Shown piece after piece: positions 1-9,415 of a DNA stretch of 64,000 nucleotides. This stretch comes from Lophius americanus (lineage: Eukaryota; Chordata; Actinopteri; Lophiiformes; Lophiidae), in NCBI GenBank assembly GCA_037951165.1, contig JBBDHG010000057.1, positions 12,922,001-12,986,000 on the forward strand, read 5' to 3'. A model generated the notes under the pieces. The model was not told where the DNA came from and did not search any database. It was given only the letters and a program-made list of their open reading frames with translations. The position numbers and the translations under genes were made by a program. Within the stretch, counting starts at the first letter, position 1, and each line of letters opens with the position of its first letter.

Positions 1-680
1 ACCAGAGTTTTCACCAGACGTAGAGCTCCATCACTCCATCCATCCCATCGCACGCGTTCACTATCTGCATTCTGGACGGATCAGACAAAATAGGCCGGCA
101 CTTCTGATCCCCTGTCAGTCAGAACCGCAAAAAAAACATACAGTTGAAAAAAATAAAGATTTATTTCTCATTTTCAAACAACATGTACATCCTGTTTGTT
201 GTTGTTTTCATCAACGATATAGCAGGTTGTTTTAAATAACATTGTTTTTCAGTTTCATCGTTTGAAAAAGGATATTTCATCATATTGTTCATAAACAAAA
301 TCAGAGCTAATGCTGCGACCCTCTTCTCTCTGCTCTCCTACCGCTGCCAGCCTTTACATCCATACTCTACTAGCTTCCTTTTATGTTCTCATCAGCCATA
401 ATATTACAACCACTGACAGGTTTAGTCACAATTAACATTGATTACATTGTCGTAATGGCAGGTGTGACATATTAGACAGGAAAGGAATATTTTGCTCTCA
501 AATTGAATGTGTTGGAAGCAGGAAAAAGGGACAAGCATAAGTATCTAAGTGACAAGGGACCAATTGGGATGGCTAGACGTCTTGTTTGAAGTACAAACAA
601 TGATAATGACTTATCGTTCATTGTTAACTTACTGTCATACATATAGGACAACATAGTGGAATTAGTTCTCCACATCTGAC
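1..680. other. Intergenic sequence, nothing recognised
   Basis: AT-rich single-copy-looking sequence. The short open frames are broken and resemble nothing I know. No exon with splice sites, RNA gene or repeat could be supported. Confidence 0.5.
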
Positions 681-826
681 CCTTGGGAGCAGTGTGTAGG
701 CGCTGTGAAGCCCAGGGAGCTTATTGGGGTTCAGGGCCTAGGTAGATTGCCAAGGTTGGAATTGAACCATCGATCTTGTGATTGTTGGATGACCACTCTT
801 CCTGCTGAGCTACAGCCACCCTACCC
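681..826 (-). mobile_element. tRNA-derived SINE
   Basis: On the minus strand the sequence reads like a tRNA-derived SINE head. An A-box TAGCTCAGCAGG lies at 801-812 and a B-box GGTTCAATTCC at 758-768, preceded by GGTGGCTG. The body beyond the B-box degrades towards 681. It is not a working tRNA gene: the arms do not form a cloverleaf and the body continues past where a tRNA would end. Related copies lie near 27.1, 32.2, 43.0, 52.8 and 56.5 kb. Confidence 0.75.
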
Positions 827-2610
827 AACTATAGATTTTGTTGGGTGTCCATGGTCTGCAGTTGTTAGTACTTACCAAAAGTGGTCAGTGGAATGTATCT
901 GCACACCGATAACAACCGGTGTATCGGTGATGGCGTCCGAGACAAACGAGGCACATTGATGTACGAGGGGAGCGAAGGCTAGCGCCAGTTGTTGGACATA
1001 AACACACAGTGCATTGCAGAGCTTTTGTTTTGGCAGCAAAGAAAGACCTACACAATATTAGGCAGGTGGTAGTAATGTTATGACTGATCGGTCGCTCACC
1101 CTCTTGACTGTTACAAGGCTAGTAAGTGTGGTTCACTGCGCTGTAATGCGACCAGCAACAGCTGAAGTCCATGACCTCTGACCCCTGGAGCCCATCCATC
1201 AGGCTTTCCGCACCAGCTTCCGCCTCTGATACAAACAGAACCTCCACTGGGGAATGAAAGCACGCAACATGGAAATGGACGCGGTGGAACATTATAAAAA
1301 CATAACTTTATCATAACTTAATGAATGTGACTGTGGTCATGAATCCTTGTCTCACGGCGCTGTGTGCATGTGCATGACTCTGGTGCACGCCGTCTGATTC
1401 TGAAATACTTTTCACATGTTTCCACTGTCGTCCCTCGTTTATCTGCTCTCTGCTCAAACACGTTACCACTGTGTGTGTGTGTCTGTGTGTGTGTGTGTCT
1501 GTGTGAGTGTGTGCGTGTCTGTCAGGGGCTCAGCTGACCACCTGGCAGTCAATGTGAATTTGGCGCCCTTCTCATACAGATGCCGTGTATTTTGCTTGGC
1601 AGCTTTGGGTGGTGGGGGTAAGCTTGTGTTAGGAGTGTTGGGTTTCTAAGGAGGGAGTAATGTGTCTCATGGATCTGTCAGTCTGGTTGGTGCCGGGCCC
1701 AGAGACTCTGTAGTTTCCACATGAGCCTTGAAGTGATGTGGGATGTGTTGTCTTCTCCATGCGCTGGCGGTCTCTCAGGTGAAACTAATTGATCTTCATT
1801 AAAGCATATTTCACTGACCGATGGTTTCACAAATGGTAATCCAGAAAAAATACCCACACACAATACACATTTGAAAATATTAATACATTTTGTTCAGTAT
1901 TAGATTTAATAGGTAGATCTTTCACCACCTTAGACAACCTAAAACGTACTCTTCATGAAACTGCCATGAAAAATGTATAAATAATATCCTGTCCTGATCG
2001 GAACTATCAAATGTTAATTTATTTACAGCATTTTCCCTATTATGTACCAAACAATAGAAAATTGCAGTATGACATGGAAAACAAATTGGAAGCAGATATT
2101 GCAGAAAAGAAGTCCAATGACATTGAATACATCTTTATTCTCTTTCTGATACCAGTGAGATCTCAGTTTCAATGGGACATTTTTGTCTATAACCTTCTCT
2201 TAGGAAAAGTCTTGTTCACACAGTGAATTATTGAAACGATAGGTCCTGAGTTTGAAATAATAACATTCCGCAAACCAATTACATTACCACAGACACACAA
2301 ATGAATGTGCAGGGAAAAGACAAAATTCTCCCTAATGAGACGCAAGGGTTAAACCAATATCTAGATTTTTATTAATCTATACAAAAATTCCTTTCTGAGA
2401 ACGATCAGTGGTGGCCGTCCTTCTGATTTTATCTGATGAGGTTATGCAAGACGATGAGTTCAGTGTGTTTTCCAAAATTTTACCAATGTCTTTTTTTCAG
2501 CAGATGAATATAGCAGATTGCAGATCTCAACTAATCTACTCAAGTATAAATAACGGTAAGTCATTATTCCAAGATTCTATCCTTCTTTTTATTTTTACAT
2601 TTTGTCGACC
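827..2610. other. Intergenic sequence with one GT microsatellite
   Basis: No gene recognised. The only clear structure is the (GT)-rich stretch at 1471-1520. The part after about 1860 is strongly AT-rich. Confidence 0.5.
1471..1520. repeat. (GT)n microsatellite, interrupted
   Basis: An alternating GT run broken by TCTG, GAG and GCG variants. It produces a spurious VCVCVSVC-rich open frame. Confidence 0.9.
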
Positions 2611-2900
2611 GTTATATAACAGATTTCATCATTGCCTACATGGCCTTGGCCCTGACTGTATCAAAGATTGACTTGCACTATATGATCCGAGCCGTCGTCT
2701 GCGCTCCTCAGGCGGGACACTTCTGACTGTTCCCACATCCCGCCTTTCTACAAAAGGGGACGGAGAGCTTTTTTTTAGAGCTTCACAGCTGTGGAATTCC
2801 TTTCCTGTCACTTCGTACATTCATCATACTCTCTGTTTTTATCAGGTCTCATGTTTTCATGTTTTTATTTATTGCTGTTTTGTTGCACTTTTTTAAAATT
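2611..2900 (+). mobile_element. LINE 3' end, C-terminal tail of the reverse transcriptase ORF
   Basis: The + strand, read across a stop and small shifts, gives HGLGPDCIKD, then YDPSRRLRSSGGTLLTVPTS, then a piece ending near LWNSFPVTS. This is the well-known C-terminal layout of many fish non-LTR retrotransposons (Y-x-P-x-R-x-LRS, then G-x-x-x-F-x-x-x-x-LWN-x-LP). It is only the extreme 3' end and carries a stop, so it is a dead 5'-truncated copy. The clade is uncertain (L2, I or CR1-like). Confidence 0.65.
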
Positions 2901-3315
2901 GACCATGTAATTCTGTTTTACATTGTTCTGTTATAGTTCTTTGACCGGAGGTGTGGTGCTTTGAGTCCTTTACAAGATTTTCTCCGAAGATAGCCCGGAG
3001 CACCACTGCGGATGAAATATGACCAGCGAACGAGCCCCCGTTCTGGTCAGGTTGGTCCAGCTCACCTGCTGAAATCCACTTGACGGGCCACGTACAGCTT
3101 GCCAGTTCTGGAGTGATTGCTCCCCTGGAGGAGAGATGGCAGTCTAAGTCCACAATCTCTGGGAAGGGGTTGGATCCGAGCAGAGATGTGGCGCTCTTAA
3201 GCTCACCGCAAATGCTGCCAGCCTCCTTTCCTGGGCGCTGCTGGGAGGGAAAGCTTGGTGGCACAGAGCCTCCGCGCTGTTGGATTCTAAATCTGAACGT
3301 TTCACGAGTCTTCAT
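2893..3315 (-). other. Unclassified 140-codon open frame in GC-richer DNA
   Basis: A 140-codon frame starts at 3315 and runs to a stop at 2893 on the minus strand. It is locally GC-rich and has no microsatellite to explain the openness. I do not recognise the protein: I see no signal peptide, membrane segment or catalytic motif. It directly adjoins a LINE 3' end, so it may be part of another interspersed repeat. Treat it as a non-gene unless transcripts show otherwise. Confidence 0.25.
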
Positions 3316-3581
3316 GTTTGCTTTGATGGTGAAGTTTGGTGAACTGTTGCGTTTTCTTGTTCTAAATAATAACTATAATTTCCCATGAGTCCTCTCCAAA
3401 AGTCTCTATGAACATGGCGCCTTCACAAAAATTTATTTCTACTTTCAGCTGAAAGTTCACACAAAAAAACATAAATATGAATCTTACACACTAGACTTTT
3501 TTTTTTTTACTGCGTGAAGGTGCTTTACAGATAAAGTTTATTAATAATATTATTACTATTAATTAAATTAGGACTTTTTTT

Positions 3582-3685
<104 letters not shown>

Positions 3686-3689
3686 GCAT

Positions 3690-4505
3690 ATATAATATGC
3701 ATTAAAATAGTCCAGTTAGAGATGTGCAGAAACTGACCATGTGCAGATGTGCAATATTTCCCAAGGTGTAGATGTGCCATATAGTCCAGGTGCAGATGTT
3801 CGATAGTTGAACAGGTGCAGATGTGCAGTAGTGCAATTAGAGGAACACACATGGTGTGTAGTCGGTTGATGATTATAAGGTAGCAGATTTCTGGGCTACA
3901 GACACAACACAGTCTCACAGGGTTTTGTTGTAAAGTCTGAATACAATCGGGACAAAGGACTTGCGGTAGCTCTATGTCTTTTACTGTGGGTGTAGCAGTC
4001 TGCCGCTGAAGGAGATGCTCAGAGCTCCCACAGTCCCACGTAGGGGGTGAGAGGTGATGTCCAGGATGGATGTTAGCTTGGTCAACATTCTCCTCTTACC
4101 CAATTTCTCCACAGAGTCCAGGGGACAGTCCAGGACAGAGCTGGACTTCCTGACCAGCCTGTTGAGTCTTTTCCTCTCCCTCTCTGTGCTTCCTCCACCC
4201 CAGCAGAAGACAGCGTAGACAATTGCAGATGTTACCACAGTGTCCTAAAAGGTCTTTAACAGAGTCCTGCACAAACAGAAAGGACCTCAGTCTCCTCAGC
4301 ATGAGGAGACGACCTTGGCCCTTCTTGTACAGGACATCTGAGTTGTCTGACCAGTCCAGTTGATTGTTGAGGTGAACACCCAGTTATTTGTATAAGTTCA
4401 CCTACTCAATGTCCAAACCCTGGATGTTCACTGGTGGGTTCTGTGTGGATCACCATCTCCTTTGTTTTGCTGGTGTTCTGAACGTGACTGACCTCACACT
4501 GCTTC
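3690..4505 (-). mobile_element. L2/CR1-like (Maui/Rex1-type) LINE 3' end
   Basis: The minus strand encodes the C-terminal end of a LINE reverse transcriptase in pieces: LRRLRSF near 4300, then CWGGGSTERERKRLNRLVRK, the conserved block LDSVEKLGKRRMLTKLTSIL, and SHPL..TVGALSISFSGRLLHPQ ending at about 3981. Upstream pieces (4300-4500) match the TKEMVIHTE and LDWSDNSDVLYKKGQGR type blocks in other frames. The frame breaks between 4240 and 4300, so the copy is dead. The 3' UTR (3690-3980) repeats GTGCAGATGTGCA-like motifs and ends in the (GATA)n array. Confidence 0.85.
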
Positions 4506-4558
4506 TCAAGGATGGATCAAATGCAGAGTATAAAACTTTTATTATATAACGTGTATGA

Positions 4559-4727
4559 TCTCTAACGGTTCATATTTTAATCATTAAGTGGAGCTTTTTT
4601 TTTCTTTTTTTTTTACAAAGAAATACTGTGAGGAGTTCAAACAGGGGTATTGCTTATGGAACGCAGGGGATTGGGGATTATTCTGGGATATACCCTTGCT
4701 GTCTAGGTCTAGTTCCACTTGGACTCG
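4559..4727 (+). repeat. Dispersed repeat family A, copy 1 (partial)
   Basis: It shares its order of motifs with 5469-5996 and 7523-7890: GTTCATATTTTA, a GTGGAGCTTTTTT run, then GCAGGGGATTGGGGA and GATATACCCTTGCTGTC. This copy holds only the 3' half of the longer copies. The family is unclassified and I see no coding potential or terminal repeats. Confidence 0.7.
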
Positions 4728-5468
4728 GTAGAGTCTGTAGATGAAACCAGCACTCAAAGTCTTCCCCCATTTCTTGGAATATGTGGAGTCTAATTGCTCC
4801 AGTCACATGTCCATCCATGCAGTTGTAACAAACACAGGTCATTTTATTTCCTGCCTCATTTCCATTTAGCATAGGCGGTCATTGCAGCCAGGATTAAATG
4901 AGGTTGAAGACGAGGTGGAGCTTCACTGGAAAGTTTCTGTAGCGGCCAGCAGTGAAATCCATCCACACATTCCTTCCAGAGAATTCCAAACAGCTTGCTG
5001 AAAATGAACCTGACTCCATTAGAGCTGTGCTCATCAGCTCTGCTTCCCACCTTTCTAAAAGGTCTCTCACCGTACAAACATTTTGCACCTGTTATAAGAT
5101 TCATTACTGCATAAAAATGTCCTTGTCATTAAGATGAGGCAATAAGTGGTAATTGAAAAGCTCAATGCAGTGAGGGAAAACATGTTTCCTGTTGTTCCTC
5201 TCGTTCCAAGCTGCTCACAAGTGTTTGTGCTCCTTGACCAATTGGCACACCTATATTACGCCTACGGTTCATTACGCTGAGGTGAGTGTTCAAGACACAG
5301 CTGCAGTCTGAGGGACTTTAAGAGCCAAAGAAATTGAGCACTTGTGGTGCTTTTAACAGAAGATGAGTTTGTTGTCAGATTGGTAAAAGCATCATCTTTT
5401 GGGCTAGAATTAATTATTAAATCCCCGAAATGTCAGGGATGTCATTTTTCAGACACAATTAAATTAAA
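4728..5468. other. Intergenic sequence, nothing recognised
   Basis: Mixed-composition sequence. Overlapping short frames at 4856-5137 exist on both strands but lack splice sites or family similarity that I can see. Confidence 0.45.
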
Positions 5469-5996
5469 TTTTCCAATTTTATAGCCACATAAACCTTAGT
5501 CCCAGGAAAACCTTGATTTATTTTATGGAAAAGTCTGTTTTATATCTCTGACATTAGGTGGAGCTTTATCTTCAAAAGTTCTCAGCCCATAATTTCCCAA
5601 CCGTTGGGCCGATTAAGTCGAAGATTTGTGAACGAATGGACCTGAGGAAGTCTATCTTTATACGTGAACCATATTTTACTCTAGTAGTTCACCTTTCATG
5701 AAATTATGAATCAATTATGAAGCCGTAAATTCCTAATTGTTCGAATTAGTTGAACTTTGGTTTATATGAATGAAGGAGATCTATCTTGAATATATCATAA
5801 TTTTCTGTAAAAGTTAATATTTTACTCACCAGGGAAGAATTCTTTATGAAAAATTTTTTTTTTTTTAGATATAACACATTTAATTTGAGGAGTTCAATCA
5901 GGGAGATTGCTAGCATAACGCAGGGGATTGGGGACTTTTGGTGGATATTCCCTATTCTATCGGGGACAACCGCATAGGTCTGGTTTAATGTATGTG
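5469..5996 (+). repeat. Dispersed repeat family A, copy 2
   Basis: It aligns with 7523-7890 over its length: ACATAAACCTTAGT, a GGAGCTTTATCT block, CCCATAATTTCCCAACC, then GCAGGGGATTGGGGAC and a GTCTGGTTTAATGTATG end. It carries extra sequence of roughly 100 bp (about 5690-5810) absent from copy 3. Confidence 0.7.
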
Positions 5997-6470
5997 TTTT
6001 GCAGATGTTGAGACATCTTGAAAGGTTTTCTGCAGAAATGTGTCCAGCGATACACAATTATTGATTTTAACGTGGCCTCCCCTCCATCATAACTCCACTT
6101 TTTTTTTTTACAACACTCTGCACGTTCTCACACACACAAACACAGCTTAGCAACTGCCTGCCCTTCTCACTCCACAGCTTGACTTTCCATCCCTCTGTCT
6201 CTCTGCCACACTCCTCCGTCTCCTCTTTCCATTCTGTCACTCCTCTACCCCAATTCTTTGAAGTCCATAGATAAGCTGTGTGATAGAGAGGAGATGAGAG
6301 CGGCACACACTCCCACTCACAATCACATTTCGCATACATAAAACCCTGCAGCAGGAAAGACTGTGAAAGATGCAAAGGAAGGGAAACTTTTTCAACCTGA
6401 AGTTTAACTGTCATTTTCGCTGACTCAAAGTCTCACCCACAGCAAACAGGCAAACAGAGTCGTTGTTTGC
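5997..6470. other. Intergenic sequence, nothing recognised
   Basis: No exon or repeat family recognised. A pyrimidine-rich stretch lies at about 6165-6245. Confidence 0.45.
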
Positions 6471-6565
6471 CTGATGCACCCCAGGTGACCTGATGCACCG
6501 CAGGTGACCTGATGCACCGCAGGTGACCTGATGCACCGCAGGTGACCTGATGCACCGCAGGTGAC
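6471..6565 (+). repeat. 19-bp minisatellite, five units
   Basis: Five head-to-tail units of CTGATGCACCGCAGGTGAC start at 6471, 6490, 6509, 6528 and 6547. Only the first has a substitution (CCCC for CCGC). Every unit contains CAGGTG, an E-box of the SNAI/ZEB/TCF class. It has no spacers, so it is not a CRISPR array. Confidence 0.95.
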
Positions 6566-6606
6566 CTCTTCCCTGATGCAAATGACACAATTCAGTTATA
6601 AAAACT

Positions 6607-6609
<3 letters not shown>

Positions 6610-6671
<62 letters not shown>
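6610..6671. repeat. (CA)n microsatellite
   Basis: An uninterrupted run of about 31 CA units. Confidence 0.97.
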
Positions 6672-6673
<2 letters not shown>

Positions 6674-7522
6674 AGAGGCTTTTCCTTTCTTATTGGACGC
6701 ACTCACATCATGGATTTCCCATGTAAACATCAGAGAAATCCGACCTCCCTGATCCGACCACCCTCTGAGAGGGTATGTTTTTCTAGCATGCCTTATCTCT
6801 GTCCGCTCCACTTATGAAGGAGACGAGGGGCGAGGAGGGGGGGGACTAGGGATTCCCTGTGTGTTTTGCCTAAATTCCAGCTAACACACATGAATGCACA
6901 AACACAGCTTATTCATACATTTTGTCAGAATAGTGTGACTGCGTGCATGCCCGGTGTGTGTGTGTGTGCATTCATACAGCCCATATATGCGACTGGCGGT
7001 GAAGGTCTGCTGATATGAAAGCCTGGGGGTGACCGGACTCTGAAATAAAATACACACAGACAAACACCTATAAAGATGCCTGAAGGGGTGAAGGCCTTTG
7101 GGTGTCCTTAAGGACATGTTACTTCCTATTCCTCCTACCGAGTGGAGAGCAAAGTGAGCAGCAGAGTATACACCCAGGTTTTTTATCCGTGTGCATTTTT
7201 AGACTTTGTCTCTGAGCCCAGATGCAGGGCATGTGGAAGACCAGATGATAAAATAGCAAGAAAATGTTTTTTACTATGAAGCTTTTTGATTAACATTATC
7301 TACAAAATCATTACCTCTGGAGAACACATTATCTGTAGACCCAGACGCATCAATTTCATGTGACAGAGGACTTTGTCGATGACTTTTTGAGCCCATTAGG
7401 GTCCTTATGGTGTCTGTGTGTTCTTACTTAAAGTTGGATATTATGGAATTGTCATTGTCGCCGCTGCCTCTGCCACAGAGCCTTCCTGTTAAGCAGATAA
7501 CTCAAAAATTGTTTGGTGGATA
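6672..7522. other. Intergenic sequence, nothing recognised
   Basis: No gene recognised. A short GT tract (about 6955-6969) and a G-rich spot (about 6835-6845) are the only notable structures. Confidence 0.45.
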
Positions 7523-7890
7523 ATTTTCAAAAATAAAAACCACATATACCTTAGTATAAGGAAGAACTGTATTGATTTTGGAAAAGGTGAGTTGTATTGT
7601 TCTAACAGTAGGGGGAGCTTTATCTCTGAACTTTTTCGGGCCATAATCTCTCTTTCCCTTGGTCCGATTTAGTGCAAATTTGGCAAATATGAATCGACTC
7701 AAGGACATATTCCTTGTACATATCCTATCTTAATCTGTTAGTTCATATTTTAGTCACAAGAGGGAGATTTTTTAAATAAAATATCCACATTTAATTTCAG
7801 GGCGTTTGCTTGTGCAATGCAGGAGACTGCGGACTTTCTGAGATATACCTTTGCTGTCGGGGATGACGGCATAGGTCTAGTTTGTGTATG
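7523..7890 (+). repeat. Dispersed repeat family A, copy 3
   Basis: The cleanest copy of the family also seen at 4559 and 5469. In order: CATATACCTTAGTATAAGG, GGGGGAGCTTTATCTCTGA, GTTCATATTTTAGTCAC, GATATACCTTTGCTGTCGGG, then GACGGCATAGGTCTAGTTTG. All three copies share orientation. Confidence 0.75.
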
Positions 7891-8288
7891 CTTTCATCTT
7901 TAGGTTACATCCCCTTATAGATAAACACCATGGTTTTCATGTGTGTGAAGCATGTGACCACTTATTACCAGTGGGTCCGATGACAGCGTTGGTGCAGTCT
8001 GGTGAACCTTTGTACTTTAGGGAGTATAGCCTACTTCCTGAGATTATGGATGATTTTGAAGTTTGTATTGAGTCTTAAATATTAGTTTCTTAGTTTCAGC
8101 TACTGTTAGATACCAGCCTTACATGAGGATCGTTTGAATGAGCTTTGTGTGAAATTTAGTGGTATTTAGCAGTGGGCGAAGGTCCAGATTGCAAATTGTG
8201 ATGGAGAGTCTTACTTGTTATTAAGTACATTCAAACCACGGATCGTAAACTGGTGGAATCTGTGCAGTTCGCCCTGAAGGGGAGGGAT

Positions 8289-8355
8289 CATGCCTATGAG
8301 TTTTGATCAAAACATGCCTGTGAGTTTTGATCAAAACATGCCTGTGAGTTTTGAT
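8289..8355 (+). repeat. 24-bp tandem repeat, 2.8 units, with a 12-bp palindrome
   Basis: Units start at 8289, 8313 and 8337 and differ by one base. Each complete unit holds the perfect palindrome TTTTGATCAAAA. Function unknown. Confidence 0.9.
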
Positions 8356-8492
8356 GTTAAGTTTACTTAGTATTTCTGGTGGAGCATAATTCTCCATTTC
8401 TCAAAACACAAAACAGTTATACAGCAACAAAGCATTAGATTTCCTAGTTGTTTTTTAAGATTTGAAAAAATGTCCTTCTCTATAGGAAAGTC
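8356..8492. repeat. Short dispersed motif shared with 25875-25925
   Basis: The stretch around 8398-8435 contains ACAGTTATACAGCA inside a longer similar context. The same context recurs near 25885. Probably remnants of one old repeat; low confidence. Confidence 0.35.
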
Positions 8493-8529
8493 AAGGGTTG
8501 ACTCCCAACTCTTGTGGGAGTCAACCCTT
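8493..8529. repeat. Perfect 15-bp inverted repeat (hairpin)
   Basis: Arms at 8493-8507 and 8515-8529 are exact reverse complements around a 7-nt loop. A further imperfect outer stem (GGAAAG near 8485 with CTTTCC near 8543) could extend the fold. No transcription signal is visible. Confidence 0.9.
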
Positions 8530-8751
8530 AGAAACAATAGGCTTTCCTGTGTGACATAATGACTTGACCAAAGCTAGATTTTTTATTCTTTAACAAAGCA
8601 GGTGATGTACATTTCCCTGGAGGGATCTAGTGAACGAAGGGGCCTTTGAAATGCATAAAAATCTGTTAGTTTTGTGAGATGTGCATATATGTATCAGCTA
8701 GGTAACAGTCCAGTGAGACTAGTTAGAGGAAAAGTTTTAATTGCTTAGAAA

Positions 8752-8753
<2 letters not shown>

Positions 8754-8848
<95 letters not shown>
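8754..8848. repeat. (GT)n microsatellite, about 47 units
   Basis: A pure GT run, followed to about 8880 by degenerate GAGTGTAGGTGTG variants. Confidence 0.97.
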
Positions 8849-8850
<2 letters not shown>

Positions 8851-8880
8851 TGTAGGTGTGTGTAGGTGTGAGTGTGTTTG

Positions 8881-9342
8881 TGCCTGCCCAAGCATTTTGC
8901 AGCAACCATATTATTTTAACAATGAATTGGGTATTGAGTTTTTATATGAAACAATGACATGATAAACAAAACAAGAACACATGCATATTTCAAATATAAA
9001 GTCATTATAATATGTGCAGGTTGGATGCTGTCAGGTTCCACATCCTCCACCATCTTCTCCTCTTCTCTGATGAGGCATATCGATGCAGCGTGAGGAGCTT
9101 AAGACTCTCCGTCCTTTAATTGACTCATTGGTGTGCGGATCTGGTAAACCTAAGTTCACCTGCTCCATCCTGTCAAGGGGGTCCTGGTTGACAAGCCACT
9201 CTTGTGCCTTTCTCTCATGGGATATACTCATATTCTTTTCTTATACACTTGACATTTGTCAGACTAATGAAGCTGAGTGAAAGTTATCTTTGCACTTGCT
9301 CTCTACATCACAAGCAACTTCCTAATCCATGTGGGTTGAATC
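8881..9342. other. Intergenic sequence, nothing recognised
   Basis: Only short overlapping frames on both strands; no recognised family. Confidence 0.45.
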
Positions 9343-9415
9343 TAAAGCAACTGGACTTCTGTTTTGGCTGGAAGACGTTTCACCTCTAAAAGAGGCTTCT
9401 TCAGTTCTTCAGTCC
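9343..9415. repeat. Common teleost interspersed repeat fragment
   Basis: Contains GCAACTGGACTTCTGTTTTG, then GGAAGACGTTTCACCTCT and GAGGCTTCTTCAGTTC. I recognise this order as a repeat found in many fish genomes, but I cannot assign its class. Confidence 0.55.

Noticed and set aside
6471..6565. CRISPR-like array
   Set aside because: Units abut with no spacers and the genome is eukaryotic; it is a minisatellite.
8723..8962. Open frames of THTHT and VCVCV on both strands
   Set aside because: Pure (GT)n/(CA)n translation; the same applies near 6.6, 22.7, 23.2, 36.1 and 41.9 kb.
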